Positions 31,166 through 40,797 of a stretch of DNA of 64,000 bases are shown here, in pieces. A program made the translations under genes and the position numbers. The stretch is from NCBI RefSeq assembly GCF_000208925.1, contig NW_001914868.1, positions 24,232 to 88,231 of the forward strand, in the 5' to 3' direction. Below the pieces are notes generated by a model. That model worked only from the letters and a program-made list of their open reading frames with translations, had not been told where the DNA came from and ran no database searches. Each line of letters opens with the position of its first letter. The stretch's first letter is position 1. The stretch comes from Entamoeba histolytica HM-1:IMSS. Its lineage: Eukaryota; Evosea; Mastigamoebida; Endamoebidae.

Positions 31166-31419
31166 AACCAAAAAATGTCAGTTGCATAGAAAAAGATAAA
31201 GAGACAAAAAGAAAAACAAAGTAAAGATGATAAGTAACAAGAAATAAATAAACAAGAATAAATTATATAAGCTACAAACTTAACACACATAAAAAATAGA
31301 AAGTTGAAGTAAATAAAAATTATATTAACAGATAATAAAATAAAAATAATAACAGACATTATAATATAGTATAAAAATAGTGTAATAATATCTATTTCCA
31401 TCAACGTCTTAAACATCAT
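31018..31419 (-). CDS. Possible small hydrophobic membrane protein, 133 aa
   Basis: An ATG-started frame whose product is almost entirely hydrophobic (Ile, Leu, Phe, Val, Cys, Tyr) after the first ten residues, enough for three or four membrane spans. Its last 47 codons and downstream 207 bp are duplicated as copy A near 13.9 kb. The plus strand here is A/G-rich, so its complement would give hydrophobic codons by chance; the frame may be spurious. No family is recognised. Confidence 0.3.
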   Translation of the reverse strand: MMFKTLMEIDIITLFLYYIIMSVIIFILLSVNIIFIYFNFLFFMCVKFVAYIIYSCLFISCYLSSLLCFSFCLFIFFYATDIFWLFFVYFLLPLVCSSLILLIISCIMLIQIILFLIVANYVLVVLIVLIHMF

Positions 31420-31610
31420 TTTCTATTGTCTATAATTATTGTATTTTATACCATTTTTCTCCATTCACTATTTATAATTAAAATAAAAAACAAAATGTTT
31501 TATTATGAAAAAACAAAAAAAAAGATTAATAAAATCAAGAAAAATAAAAACTTCAAGTAAAAAAAAAGAAAGAAAACTTGAAAAGAAAACAGGACTATTC
31601 AATACTAACA

Positions 31611-32354
31611 ATGTTTATGACTAAAAATGAAAACGATCATGGTGTTAATACCTTTTCATCTGAAGGAAGATTGTTCCAAGTTGAGTATGCTACAGAAGCA
31701 ATGAAATTAGGATCAACCGTTATTGGTATTCAAACAAAAGAAGGTGTTGTCCTTGCTGTAGAAAAACGAATTTCATCACCATTAATGCTTGGAAGTAGTA
31801 TTGAAAAAATTATTGAAATTGATGATCATATTGGAGCAGCTGTTAGTGGACTAACTGCTGATGCACGTACATTAATTGACAATGCTAGACTTGAAGCACA
31901 AAATCATAGATTTATGTATGATGAACCAATAAATGTAGAAGTTGTTGCTCAAGCCATTTCAGATCTTTCTTTAAGATTTGGAGAAGGATCAAGAAAGAAA
32001 AAAGTCATGAGTAGACCATTTGGTGTTGCATTATTAATTGCAGGTGTTGATGAAACTGGTCCAAGACTTTTCCAAACTGATCCAAGTGGAATGTTTATTG
32101 AATTTTATGCCAAAGCCACAGGAGCAGGAACAGAAGCTGCACAATCAATTTTACATGAAAAATATAATAAATCGATGACATTAAGAGAAGCAGAAATACT
32201 TGCATTATCAACATTAAAACAAGTAATGGAAGAAAAATTAAATTCTAAGAATGTAGAAGTAGCGTTAGTTACAGTAGAAAAGAAGAAATTTGAAATTATG
32301 GATACTGCATTTATTGAAAATTTAATTGGAGAAATCAAAGAAGAATTAATTTAA
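31611..32354 (+). CDS. PSMA5: 20S proteasome subunit alpha type 5
   Basis: 247 aa from the ATG at 31611. That start gives the family N-terminus ([20 protein letters not shown]); the frame extends upstream only to a TTG. The alpha signature with GRLFQVEYA is at about residues 19-27, the [11 protein letters not shown] strand follows, and the [20 protein letters not shown] segment matches alpha 5 better than other alpha subunits. A GSR/KKK stretch and the helix [18 protein letters not shown] are also typical. It is part of the outer ring of the 20S core that gates substrate entry; alpha subunits are not catalytic. Confidence 0.93.
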
Positions 32355-32427
32355 CAATCTATTTTTTTTATAAGAGTTGTGTTTTGTTTTTATAAATGAG
32401 ATGAATGAAAATATTAGTTTGTAGTTT

Positions 32428-33636
32428 ATGAAAACTACTACACCTTTACCAAATGGAAAAAAATATCAATTTGATCGTCTAATTTTTAAAAATAATTCAT
32501 TGGTATTAAAATCATATTTTGATATTATCATCCAACCAGCATTAACTCCGGAAGTAAATACTTATTCAAGACTACTTGTTGATTATTTTGTTGCTCATGG
32601 AAATATATGTTTATTATTTAAACAAATAGCAAAACATGGTATTGACATTAATTCAATAGAAACAAAAACATTTAAAGGAAATTCTGTTTTAGTAAGACTA
32701 TATAATGAATATGCAAATAGATTTTTGGTTGACTTTGCAAAAAATTCTTTACAAGAAGTTCTTCAAAACTTTATTTTTACTCCATCAATTCCTCATGAAC
32801 AATTAATTACAAAATTATGTGAAGGAATACACTCTTCTTTAAAAACTATTCCACCACATTTCATTCGGTCATTACAAGTTATAAGTGAAGAAGTTGAAAA
32901 TAAACAAACAAATCATAATTCTACTCAATGGGTATTTCAACAATTATTTTTTGTTAAATTTCTATTTCCACTTCTTGAAAATCCTTTATTTATTCTTGAT
33001 GGAGTAAAACAAGATGAATTACGTTTAAATCAAAAAAAAATTGATCAATTTGCTCATTATTTTGAACAAGTAGTAAATAGTGGAATAGGAAATGAAGATA
33101 TCCTTTCATTAGTCAAAGAAACAATTTATTATTTAAATAAACCTGTTGCATTATCTATTGAACAAAGTGGACTTGATTTAGAAGAACAAAAAAGACTTCA
33201 TGCATTAATTGTTCAAGCATTTAAAGACCATCAAAAAGATATAATTAATTACTTAAATTTGTCAGAAAAAGAAAGAAAAGAAAAGAAAGGAGGTGGTGAT
33301 TTAACGGGAAAAATTACTTCTTTATTTCTTTCTTCTATTGAACCAAGTGAATTAAAAATGAATGAAATTGAAGCATTAAATGAAGCAAATAGACTTATTT
33401 ATTTTTATAGAGACACTTATTCTCAAAGAATACAAGAAATTACAAAAGAAAATACTTTATACAATGACTATTTATTAAAACTTCAACGTCAAATTCAACT
33501 TATTACACAACAAATAGAAGAAGAAAAAGTTATTCATTATAAATTATCAAAAGAACTTTATGAAGTTGAAAAGACTGAACAAACTTCTTCACAAGAAAAT
33601 AGTGTAAGTAGTTTCAGTAGTTTTAGTTATAATTAA
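32428..33636 (+). CDS. RasGAP-domain protein with substituted arginine finger
   Basis: 402 aa. Residues about 40-270 follow the RasGAP helical pattern: a finger loop TFKGNSVLVRL (81-91) like the FRGNS block of neurofibromin, NSLQEVLQNFI, and WVFQQLFFVKFLFPLLENP (168-186) like the FLRF-x-x-PA block. Residues about 315-395 form a coiled coil and a Ser-rich tail. The catalytic arginine finger is lysine (K83), and the arginine of the FLR motif is also lysine (K177), so the protein may bind Ras-like GTPases without activating hydrolysis, as IQGAPs do. The layout (RasGAP then coiled coil) also recalls IQGAP-related proteins. Confidence 0.75.
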   Translation: MKTTTPLPNGKKYQFDRLIFKNNSLVLKSYFDIIIQPALTPEVNTYSRLLVDYFVAHGNICLLFKQIAKHGIDINSIETKTFKGNSVLVRLYNEYANRFLVDFAKNSLQEVLQNFIFTPSIPHEQLITKLCEGIHSSLKTIPPHFIRSLQVISEEVENKQTNHNSTQWVFQQLFFVKFLFPLLENPLFILDGVKQDELRLNQKKIDQFAHYFEQVVNSGIGNEDILSLVKETIYYLNKPVALSIEQSGLDLEEQKRLHALIVQAFKDHQKDIINYLNLSEKERKEKKGGGDLTGKITSLFLSSIEPSELKMNEIEALNEANRLIYFYRDTYSQRIQEITKENTLYNDYLLKLQRQIQLITQQIEEEKVIHYKLSKELYEVEKTEQTSSQENSVSSFSSFSYN

Positions 33637-34089
33637 CTTATAATTTTCAATATAATTTTTTATTCAATTTTTTTGAATAATAAATAACTAAATGATAAGT
33701 TGTATTATTTAAAAAAACTTTTATTAAAAGTTATTAAATATGATTTTATATTCATTTTCATTTTATTATAAAGTTATACTTTTTCTTTGTTTTTATGTTT
33801 TTATACTTTATCAATTACTCTTTGATTTTCTTCTTAAATTTATACAATACGTTTGTTTCATTATTAAAGTATATAATTAAGAATTCAACAATTCCCTTTT
33901 TCTTTAAATGATATTTTTCATTAAAATACAAACATTAAATAATTAATATTAAAATATATTATTACTAAGATTTTATTTATTGTTTTAATGAATAAGAGAA
34001 TAACATTTAGGAAAAATTATTGTGTTATTAAATTGATATTGACACAAAATAAAATCATAATAAATAAATTTAAAATAAAACAATAAAAA
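33637..34089. other. Convergent intergenic stretch
   Basis: About 450 bp, A/T rich, between the converging RasGAP and TAF11 genes. I see only T-rich downstream sequence and no gene. Confidence 0.55.
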
Positions 34090-34815
34090 TTAATTATCAC
34101 AAAAGAAAGGAGCTTTGTTAATATCAGGAACACTTCCCCTTTCAATAAGTCTTCTATAAGCAGCAGCAACTTCTTGAGGTAATAATGGTCCCATTCCATT
34201 TTTATCATCATCACGTACTTTTTGAGTCTCACTAACTAATTCAGCTAGAAATACTTTACAAATAGCACCCATAACATGTTGTGTTGATTTTGAAATATGA
34301 AGATTTTCATCAACAGACTCCATTACACTTGCAACATTTTTACTATCAAAACAAATTTCATAACTATCCATATAGACTTTCTTTAATTGAGGAAAAAGTG
34401 TTAAATTATCTCGTGTTTTATTTTGAATCTTTTCTAATTCTAACTCAAATGTTGAATTACCTTCTTGATCTTCACAAGGTTCAATTATTTGTTTAAGAAC
34501 TTTTAATGAACGACTTTCTCCTGTTTTTTTTGGAGCAGCAGTCGATGTAATTGAAAAAGGATTACCTGATGTTAATTCATCAAGCTCAGGACATGGAACT
34601 TCTGCTACATTTTCTTCTGTTTTGATTGAATCTTCTCCATCATTAGAATCATCGTCATCATCTCCATCTTCCATACTTCCATTATTATTTGTTGTTTCAT
34701 CAGGAAGATCCTCTGATGGAGGTGGAATAGTTGATTGATTTAAAGAAGGTAATAATGAAGTTGGGTTATCAGTAGATGAACCTGGAAGTGATGGTAATAA
34801 ACCTGGTTTTGACAT
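34090..34815 (-). CDS. TAF11: TFIID subunit TAF11
   Basis: 241 aa. The first 100 residues are acidic and Ser/Pro-rich (DDDDDSNDGEDS). The C-terminal 90 residues form the TAF11/hTAFII28 histone-fold: YEICFDSKNVASVMESV, then HVMGAICKVFLAELVSETQ, then LLPQEVAAAYRRLIERGSVPDI, matching the three helices and the final VxRLxxxGxxP of the family. TAF11 pairs with TAF13 in TFIID and contacts TFIIA/TBP at RNA polymerase II promoters. Entamoeba promoters are unusual (TATA, GAAC and Inr elements), so TFIID composition is of interest. Confidence 0.88.
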   Translation of the reverse strand: MSKPGLLPSLPGSSTDNPTSLLPSLNQSTIPPPSEDLPDETTNNNGSMEDGDDDDDSNDGEDSIKTEENVAEVPCPELDELTSGNPFSITSTAAPKKTGESRSLKVLKQIIEPCEDQEGNSTFELELEKIQNKTRDNLTLFPQLKKVYMDSYEICFDSKNVASVMESVDENLHISKSTQHVMGAICKVFLAELVSETQKVRDDDKNGMGPLLPQEVAAAYRRLIERGSVPDINKAPFFCDN

Positions 34816-34979
34816 TTTTTAACTTTTTAAGATAAGATTTATAAAAATTTTTTATTAATGTTATTGAATATTTTAAAACATAAATATTGTTATACAAACT
34901 TAATAAAAAAAAAAGATAAACTTTTAAGTTAGTTAAACAAAAAATACATCTCGTAGAATAATAATAATGTGTCAATAAA

Positions 34980-37900
34980 TTAACTGTGAAAAGCTTTACT
35001 TTGTTGACTCCCAGATATTTGTGAGTCTGTTGAATTTATTTCATCTTCCATTATTCCAGAAGAAAAATCAGATGAGTTTTCTTTATTAATGAAAGAGAGT
35101 TGAATATCTTCAATACCATTCCATAAAGAAGAGTTTGAAGAAGATGATTCTTTAGTTGATGTTAGATTGATAGGATTATCAGTGATTTTATTTTCGTTTT
35201 GTTGAGAAGTCATTAATATACTTCTCTCATTCAAAGAAAGATTTCTATTAACTTTATTATTTGAAGGAGTAAAAGAGATAATGTTGTGACTGAAATTTGA
35301 AGTTATATGATTTACTTGTTGTGGATTATTTTTTGTTTTTAAACGATGATAATATTTAAGGACATGTTGTATTTTATGATAAATTTGTTTAAAATTTGGA
35401 CGTTCATCAGGATTAACTTTCCAACACTCTTCAATAATTAATTTATAAAAACAATTATCTGGTATCTTTGGTCGATTTCCAGAACAAACAAAATTCAGAA
35501 TATCACTTGAATCATGAAATTCATCTTCAGGATAAACAGATTCACATATCCAAATTTCTAATATACATATTGCATATGAAAAAACATCAGATTTAAATGA
35601 TGATATACCTGTTTTATGAACTTCTGGAGCCATATACATGGGAGTACCAATATTTTTTTCAATATGAGAATTTGTATTAATATATGCTTGTGATGTTCCA
35701 AAATCACTAACTTTACATACAACAACTTCATTTGGATTACTTGAAGCAACAAGAACATTATCAGGTTTTAAGTCATGGTGAATGATTTGTTTGTTATGAA
35801 GATAATCCATAGCTTGTGCAATATTATCACATATTCTAATTTTTAATAAATCATTTATTTCATGTTCAGTATAAAATTTACGAATACTTCCAAGTGGAAA
35901 ATATTCCATAATTAAACATAATGAATTTTCTGTTTCAGCACTTCCAATAAATTGAACAATATAAGCATATTGTGTTTGTTCCATAATTTCTAATTCTTTA
36001 GTAAAACTCTTTTTTAATTCATCAAAATAAACAGAATCTGTTTTCATAACTTTTACAGCTACATCTGTATTTCTCCATGTTGCTTTATAAACATTTCCAA
36101 ATGTACCTCTTCCTATTGCAGGAAATAAAATATTAAGAGAATTATAATCAATTCTTGTAGAAAGTTCTGACTCAACATTTAAATTTAAATAAACATGAAA
36201 CTTTTTTATTCCTAATTTACTCTTTCTATGTCCTTCGTCAGAAGAAGAATTTTTTGATACTTGTTCTGTTTGATATTTTAATGCAACTTCATCTTTTAAT
36301 CGAGGGAAAGAAAGTGTAACTGGTACTTTTTCTGTTAGAACTGTTGTACATTTAATAATTATTATAGCAGTAATAAGAACTGTTTGTCCTGACTTAACAG
36401 TTCCTGTAACTGGTTTAAACATAATATCATATCTTAATGTTTCACATGCATGAAATGTAAATTTTAATGTTTCTTTTCTTTTATTTGTTAATGATATAGT
36501 TGTTTTTTCTGGAGTATCTAATGGTACTTCTTTACCAAATTCTATATTTGGTGAGAGGAAAGAAAAGAATGGATTTTCAACAGTAATATCAATAAATCGT
36601 GAATGAGTTTTATCAAATTTAATAATTGATTTCTCTAAAAATGGTATAATATGTTCTAAATTAGATTGTTCAATTTCAATCATCTTTGTTAGTCTTATGT
36701 GTTTTCTTAAAAATATTATAAATAATATTACCCATACTAACAAATAAAGAACTACTCCTGGAATAAAAGCTAATGGATAAATACTCCATTTAGGCATTTT
36801 TGAACAATATAATTTATCTACATTATACCACCCATTTTCACATTTACATTCATAACATCCAGTTCCTCCATCACATTCTTCTCCTTCATCTAATCTATGA
36901 TTCCCACAATTTTTAGATAAACATCCAAGTTCTGGAATATAATGTCCTACATAATTATCCATACATCTACAAAAACTACAACCTTCTCCTCCATCACATT
37001 CTTCATACATATCAATTACTCCATTATAACAAGTTATTGGGGCACATTTCGTTGTCCCATTTATTGTCATGGGAATATTAAGATAATGACACATACACAT
37101 TTCTCTATCACAATTTTTATCTTCTGATCCACTAATAGACAAATCACATTGTTCTTCAGCATCTAATTTTCCATTTCCACATGTAGAACATGTATCACCA
37201 GAATTAACATATCCTTCATCACATAAACATCCATTTTCAGTACATCTTCCATGACCATTACAACCAAATGGACAAGCAATTGAAACACTAAAATTAATCA
37301 TTGCAAAACTTGAAGTTTGATATGATACAAAAATAAAATAATCTTTTTTTGAAGACAATGACAACAATAGAGTTGCTTTAGAATTAACTACTTTTTTATC
37401 TTCAACAAAATCTGTACACCCTTGATAACTATATGCCTCACATTTAGTTGTATCTTCTTTATAACTACAACTAACATTTTCATCATGTTTAATAGGTGCA
37501 CTTACAACATGAATAGCTGTATTATAATCTCCAATAGTATTACATGTACTCATAATTAATGACCTATCAGCCCCATATAAATGAAACCACATTCCGCTTA
37601 AAGAAGGTTTTGAACAAGCAGTGTCTGAAAAAACACCATAATTAGAATTAATAATATAGTGATATCCATCTCTTGAAATACTATTCCATGATATTTCTTG
37701 ATTAACATATGAACATGGATGGTGAATCCTTCTAATATAAAGGTTAAATGTTGTTTGAAGTGAATCTTCCTGAGAATGAACTAATAAATAATATGTTGAG
37801 GTTGCAGGAGCTATAATCCTACTTGAAAGAATATAATCATCAACATTATCGTTTGAATAAAAACATTCAGAAACAAATGAATCTTCACCAGGGCATGTTG

Positions 37901-38510
37901 TTTGTAAAGTAAGAACAGTTTCAATTCCAACATTAACTTGATTTAATTTAATATATGTAATATTATATCTAGTATAATGAAATACTGTTTCAATAGAGAT
38001 ATACCCACTAAAATTCATATTTAATTTAAACCATTTGCCATAAATATATGGCGCATTAATAAGTGCAACAGGTGAACAAATACTTGATGTTAAATACCAT
38101 TCGTTTGTATCAATAACTTCAACATGTTCAGTAAAATCTTCTTTTATATCAATTACTGCACTGTCAACTTTTGAAGCACATGAAAAAATAGTATTTCCAG
38201 CTAATGGTTGACAATTTAAATATCCATTTGAAAAATATCCATCTTTACATACATAACAATCTTCATCATACCCTTCTTGATGACATGATGTGCATTCATT
38301 AGGACTAGCACATTCTCCATCACACCCTTTAATTGAACACATAGGTATACATTTATTTTCATCAGGAACAGAAACATAGTTCTCTTCACACAAACAGTCA
38401 CTTGTACAATGATCCACTCCATCACATTCTTCAGTTTCAGGGTTAAATTCTCCATTACCACAAATTGCTTCAACAACATTAAAAATGAGCCATATAAAAA
38501 TGATTATCAT
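34980..38510 (-). CDS. TMK-type receptor kinase with cysteine-rich ectodomain
   Basis: 1176 aa. Signal peptide 1-15; ectodomain to about 574 with repeated cysteine modules, including four of the form CGNG-x4-6-EECDGG-x-C-x2-C (starting near 17, 444, 494 and 535), like DUF4215/Myxo-type disulfide repeats; one transmembrane helix (576-602). A beta-rich juxtamembrane region (about 648-740) resembles an MSP domain. The kinase domain (about 795-1055) has GRGTFG (800-805), K820, HHDLKPDN (911-918), DFG (936-938) and APE (961-963). The HRD arginine is histidine, so it is a non-RD kinase. This matches the large Entamoeba transmembrane kinase family. The C-terminal tail is Ser/Asn-rich. Confidence 0.9.
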   Translation of the reverse strand: MIIIFIWLIFNVVEAICGNGEFNPETEECDGVDHCTSDCLCEENYVSVPDENKCIPMCSIKGCDGECASPNECTSCHQEGYDEDCYVCKDGYFSNGYLNCQPLAGNTIFSCASKVDSAVIDIKEDFTEHVEVIDTNEWYLTSSICSPVALINAPYIYGKWFKLNMNFSGYISIETVFHYTRYNITYIKLNQVNVGIETVLTLQTTCPGEDSFVSECFYSNDNVDDYILSSRIIAPATSTYYLLVHSQEDSLQTTFNLYIRRIHHPCSYVNQEISWNSISRDGYHYIINSNYGVFSDTACSKPSLSGMWFHLYGADRSLIMSTCNTIGDYNTAIHVVSAPIKHDENVSCSYKEDTTKCEAYSYQGCTDFVEDKKVVNSKATLLLSLSSKKDYFIFVSYQTSSFAMINFSVSIACPFGCNGHGRCTENGCLCDEGYVNSGDTCSTCGNGKLDAEEQCDLSISGSEDKNCDREMCMCHYLNIPMTINGTTKCAPITCYNGVIDMYEECDGGEGCSFCRCMDNYVGHYIPELGCLSKNCGNHRLDEGEECDGGTGCYECKCENGWYNVDKLYCSKMPKWSIYPLAFIPGVVLYLLVWVILFIIFLRKHIRLTKMIEIEQSNLEHIIPFLEKSIIKFDKTHSRFIDITVENPFFSFLSPNIEFGKEVPLDTPEKTTISLTNKRKETLKFTFHACETLRYDIMFKPVTGTVKSGQTVLITAIIIIKCTTVLTEKVPVTLSFPRLKDEVALKYQTEQVSKNSSSDEGHRKSKLGIKKFHVYLNLNVESELSTRIDYNSLNILFPAIGRGTFGNVYKATWRNTDVAVKVMKTDSVYFDELKKSFTKELEIMEQTQYAYIVQFIGSAETENSLCLIMEYFPLGSIRKFYTEHEINDLLKIRICDNIAQAMDYLHNKQIIHHDLKPDNVLVASSNPNEVVVCKVSDFGTSQAYINTNSHIEKNIGTPMYMAPEVHKTGISSFKSDVFSYAICILEIWICESVYPEDEFHDSSDILNFVCSGNRPKIPDNCFYKLIIEECWKVNPDERPNFKQIYHKIQHVLKYYHRLKTKNNPQQVNHITSNFSHNIISFTPSNNKVNRNLSLNERSILMTSQQNENKITDNPINLTSTKESSSSNSSLWNGIEDIQLSFINKENSSDFSSGIMEDEINSTDSQISGSQQSKAFHS

Positions 38511-39208
38511 TTACAATTGTTTTAAAAATTTTATTAAATTTTTAATAACACTTTTCTGTTTTTTTGATTGAATTTCCTTTTTTTTTTAATACCTTTTTTA
38601 TTTTTAGGAAAATCACTTTTTTTTTCAAAACTCATTCATACCAAAAAAAAATTAGAAGAATTAACAACCATCAAATAATCAATTTCTTTTCACATCTTAA
38701 TTCTATGAAATCGCTTTTATTTAAATATTCCTCTCTTTATCTAAACACAAATATTAACAAAACTACAAATCAAAGTAAAAAATAGATTTTAAGGATAAAA
38801 CTAATGAATGGAATCACTTACTTCTTAAAGAAATTTACATGATTTGTTGTGTCTTAATCCCACTGCTTTGTAAAAACAATTATTAATTAACATTGTTTTA
38901 AATACAATTTAATCCTTACACTTTTGCATCACAATTCATAAATTCTCATTCCAGTTATTTCCATTCACTTTTATCAATTACTCCTAAATATTACTGAATT
39001 TCTAACTCTCAATAATTTTCAACTATTATATAAATAACAAAATCACACCAAGATGATATTGTAATATATATAATATACAATTATTGCTTTTATAATTTTA
39101 TTTTAATAAATTATTTTATAAGGATATCTTGACGTACTGACACATTAGTTATTCCCTTTTCTTTGTATAATAAAAAATTATATTTTTTTGTATTAAATAA
39201 TAAATCAC
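38511..39208. other. Intergenic stretch upstream of the TMK gene
   Basis: About 700 bp, A/T rich, between two minus-strand genes. The open frame at 38564-38785 starts with TTG and is not supported. No RNA gene or repeat was seen. Confidence 0.55.
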
Positions 39209-39943
39209 TTAAAGTTCTTGTTTCTTTGAATTATTTTTCTGTTCAATAAATGTTTTTAAGTCTTTAAATGTTCTTTCTCCTTCATAAACTTCTCTAACTT
39301 CATTATTATTTTGATCTTTTGTGATATAAATAATTGTTGGATAGTGTGAAATTGAATAAATAGAACATAATCGAGATTCTTTGTCACAATTTACCTCACC
39401 AATTCTGAGTTTAGATTCTCGTGAAATATTTTCCCAAATTGGTTTTAAGCTATTACAATGACCACACCATGGAGCAAAGAATTTTACAAGAGTTGGTTCT
39501 TTTGCTATTTCAGTAGAATTTTCAAAAGTGAAAGTGATGATATGAATTGGTTTAATATCTTCAATTTCAATACCAATTGTATGTAATGCTTCTTGTATTT
39601 TTTTTGTTTCAAGAGAATTAATAAAAATTGTTTGATCATTTGGTTGAAGAATAGTGAATGAAGGATAATGAGTTATTTGATTATTTTCACAATAGTCTTC
39701 ATATTCTTCACAGTCTATTTGACCAACAATAATATTTTTATTTTGTTGTTTTTGTATTGCTTCGTCGAGTTGACTAAATGTACTTTTATAATTTTTATAT
39801 GTTTCTCCATAAGGGATATAATGTAATAATAAGACAGTTTTGTTTTGAGTTAATTGGCGTTGTAGTTTATTTGGATCAAATTCCCAGATATAAGCAGATG
39901 ATAAAGAGAAAAATAAAATAAAAGGAATGAAAAAGAGTAACAT
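39209..39943 (-). CDS. PDI-like protein with one active thioredoxin domain
   Basis: 244 aa. Signal peptide 1-17 (LLFFIPFILFFSLSSA). Two thioredoxin-fold domains follow: the first (about 20-125) lacks a CxxC at the expected place (HYIPYGETY), the second (about 130-240) has FFAPWCGHC with the active CGHC at 160-163 and the cis-proline in SHYPTI. It would form or isomerise disulfides in the ER. The C-terminus is basic (NNSKKQEL) with a final QEL that resembles a degraded HDEL/KDEL-type retrieval signal. Confidence 0.87.
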   Translation of the reverse strand: MLLFFIPFILFFSLSSAYIWEFDPNKLQRQLTQNKTVLLLHYIPYGETYKNYKSTFSQLDEAIQKQQNKNIIVGQIDCEEYEDYCENNQITHYPSFTILQPNDQTIFINSLETKKIQEALHTIGIEIEDIKPIHIITFTFENSTEIAKEPTLVKFFAPWCGHCNSLKPIWENISRESKLRIGEVNCDKESRLCSIYSISHYPTIIYITKDQNNNEVREVYEGERTFKDLKTFIEQKNNSKKQEL

Positions 39944-40028
39944 TGATTAAAATTTTAAAGATCCTTCATGATAAATAAAAGATAAAAAGAATTAAGTTTA
40001 ATAAAATTAATGAAAAGAATAATTCAAA

Positions 40029-40679
40029 TTAGACAACTTTAATATGTCTGAAAAAGCTTTTGAGATTTTTATATTGCCACCATGCTAAAAGAGCAAAGAT
40101 GATTATTTGAATAAATGCAAATAATTTTACTCTAAAAATGGTTGAGGCAGTGACAGCTTCAAATTCATCATGTTTTTCTTGTTGGAATTTAATTTCATCT
40201 TGAAGAGCTTTAACTAAATCAATTTGTTGTGTAAATTGTATTTCAATAGAATTCAATTGTTCTGTTTTTGCAAGGTTTTCATAATCAATAGCTTCAATTC
40301 CAATTTCTAAGTTTAATGTAAATTTATATTCAATGTCATATCGTGGTGCATTTGATACATAGAAACAAATTTGATATTCACCTACTTCTTTTGTTGTGAA
40401 CATAACAACTCCATCTTCATCAATTTGTGCATCTTCATCTTCTCTATGTAATTCTTGTGGGAAATGAAGAGCATAATGTAAATCGATATTTTCATGCACC
40501 TTACCATATTTTCCTGCATTTAATGTAGTAATTTTATAATGAGCGTGAACAAGAGTTCCAACAGGTTCATCAATACTGAAACATTTTGGTGTTTTACCAA
40601 TAATTTTGAAATATATTTCAGGTTCATTTGTTTCATCTGCAAAAGAAAATGAAAGACAAAGAAGGAAAAGGATTAACAT
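40029..40679 (-). CDS. p24/emp24 family cargo receptor
   Basis: 216 aa. Signal peptide 1-14, GOLD domain (about 20-125) with two cysteines (CFSID, ICFYV) and the ending EVGEYQICFYV typical of the family, a coiled-coil stem (about 135-185), one membrane span (about 186-205) and a short cytosolic tail LKSFFRHIKVV with the FF motif used for COPII and COPI binding. It cycles between ER and Golgi as a cargo receptor. It lies 85 bp upstream of the PDI-like gene on the same strand. Confidence 0.9.
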   Translation of the reverse strand: MLILFLLCLSFSFADETNEPEIYFKIIGKTPKCFSIDEPVGTLVHAHYKITTLNAGKYGKVHENIDLHYALHFPQELHREDEDAQIDEDGVVMFTTKEVGEYQICFYVSNAPRYDIEYKFTLNLEIGIEAIDYENLAKTEQLNSIEIQFTQQIDLVKALQDEIKFQQEKHDEFEAVTASTIFRVKLFAFIQIIIFALLAWWQYKNLKSFFRHIKVV

Positions 40680-40797
40680 TCTTCTTCTATCTAATTTATT
40701 TTTTTCTAAGTTCTTTTTTTAAGCTTTTTTCAAAAAAATGAAAAAGAAAAACAAATAAAATGATAAAAACCCTTTTTGTTTCATTAGAAACTTTCAT

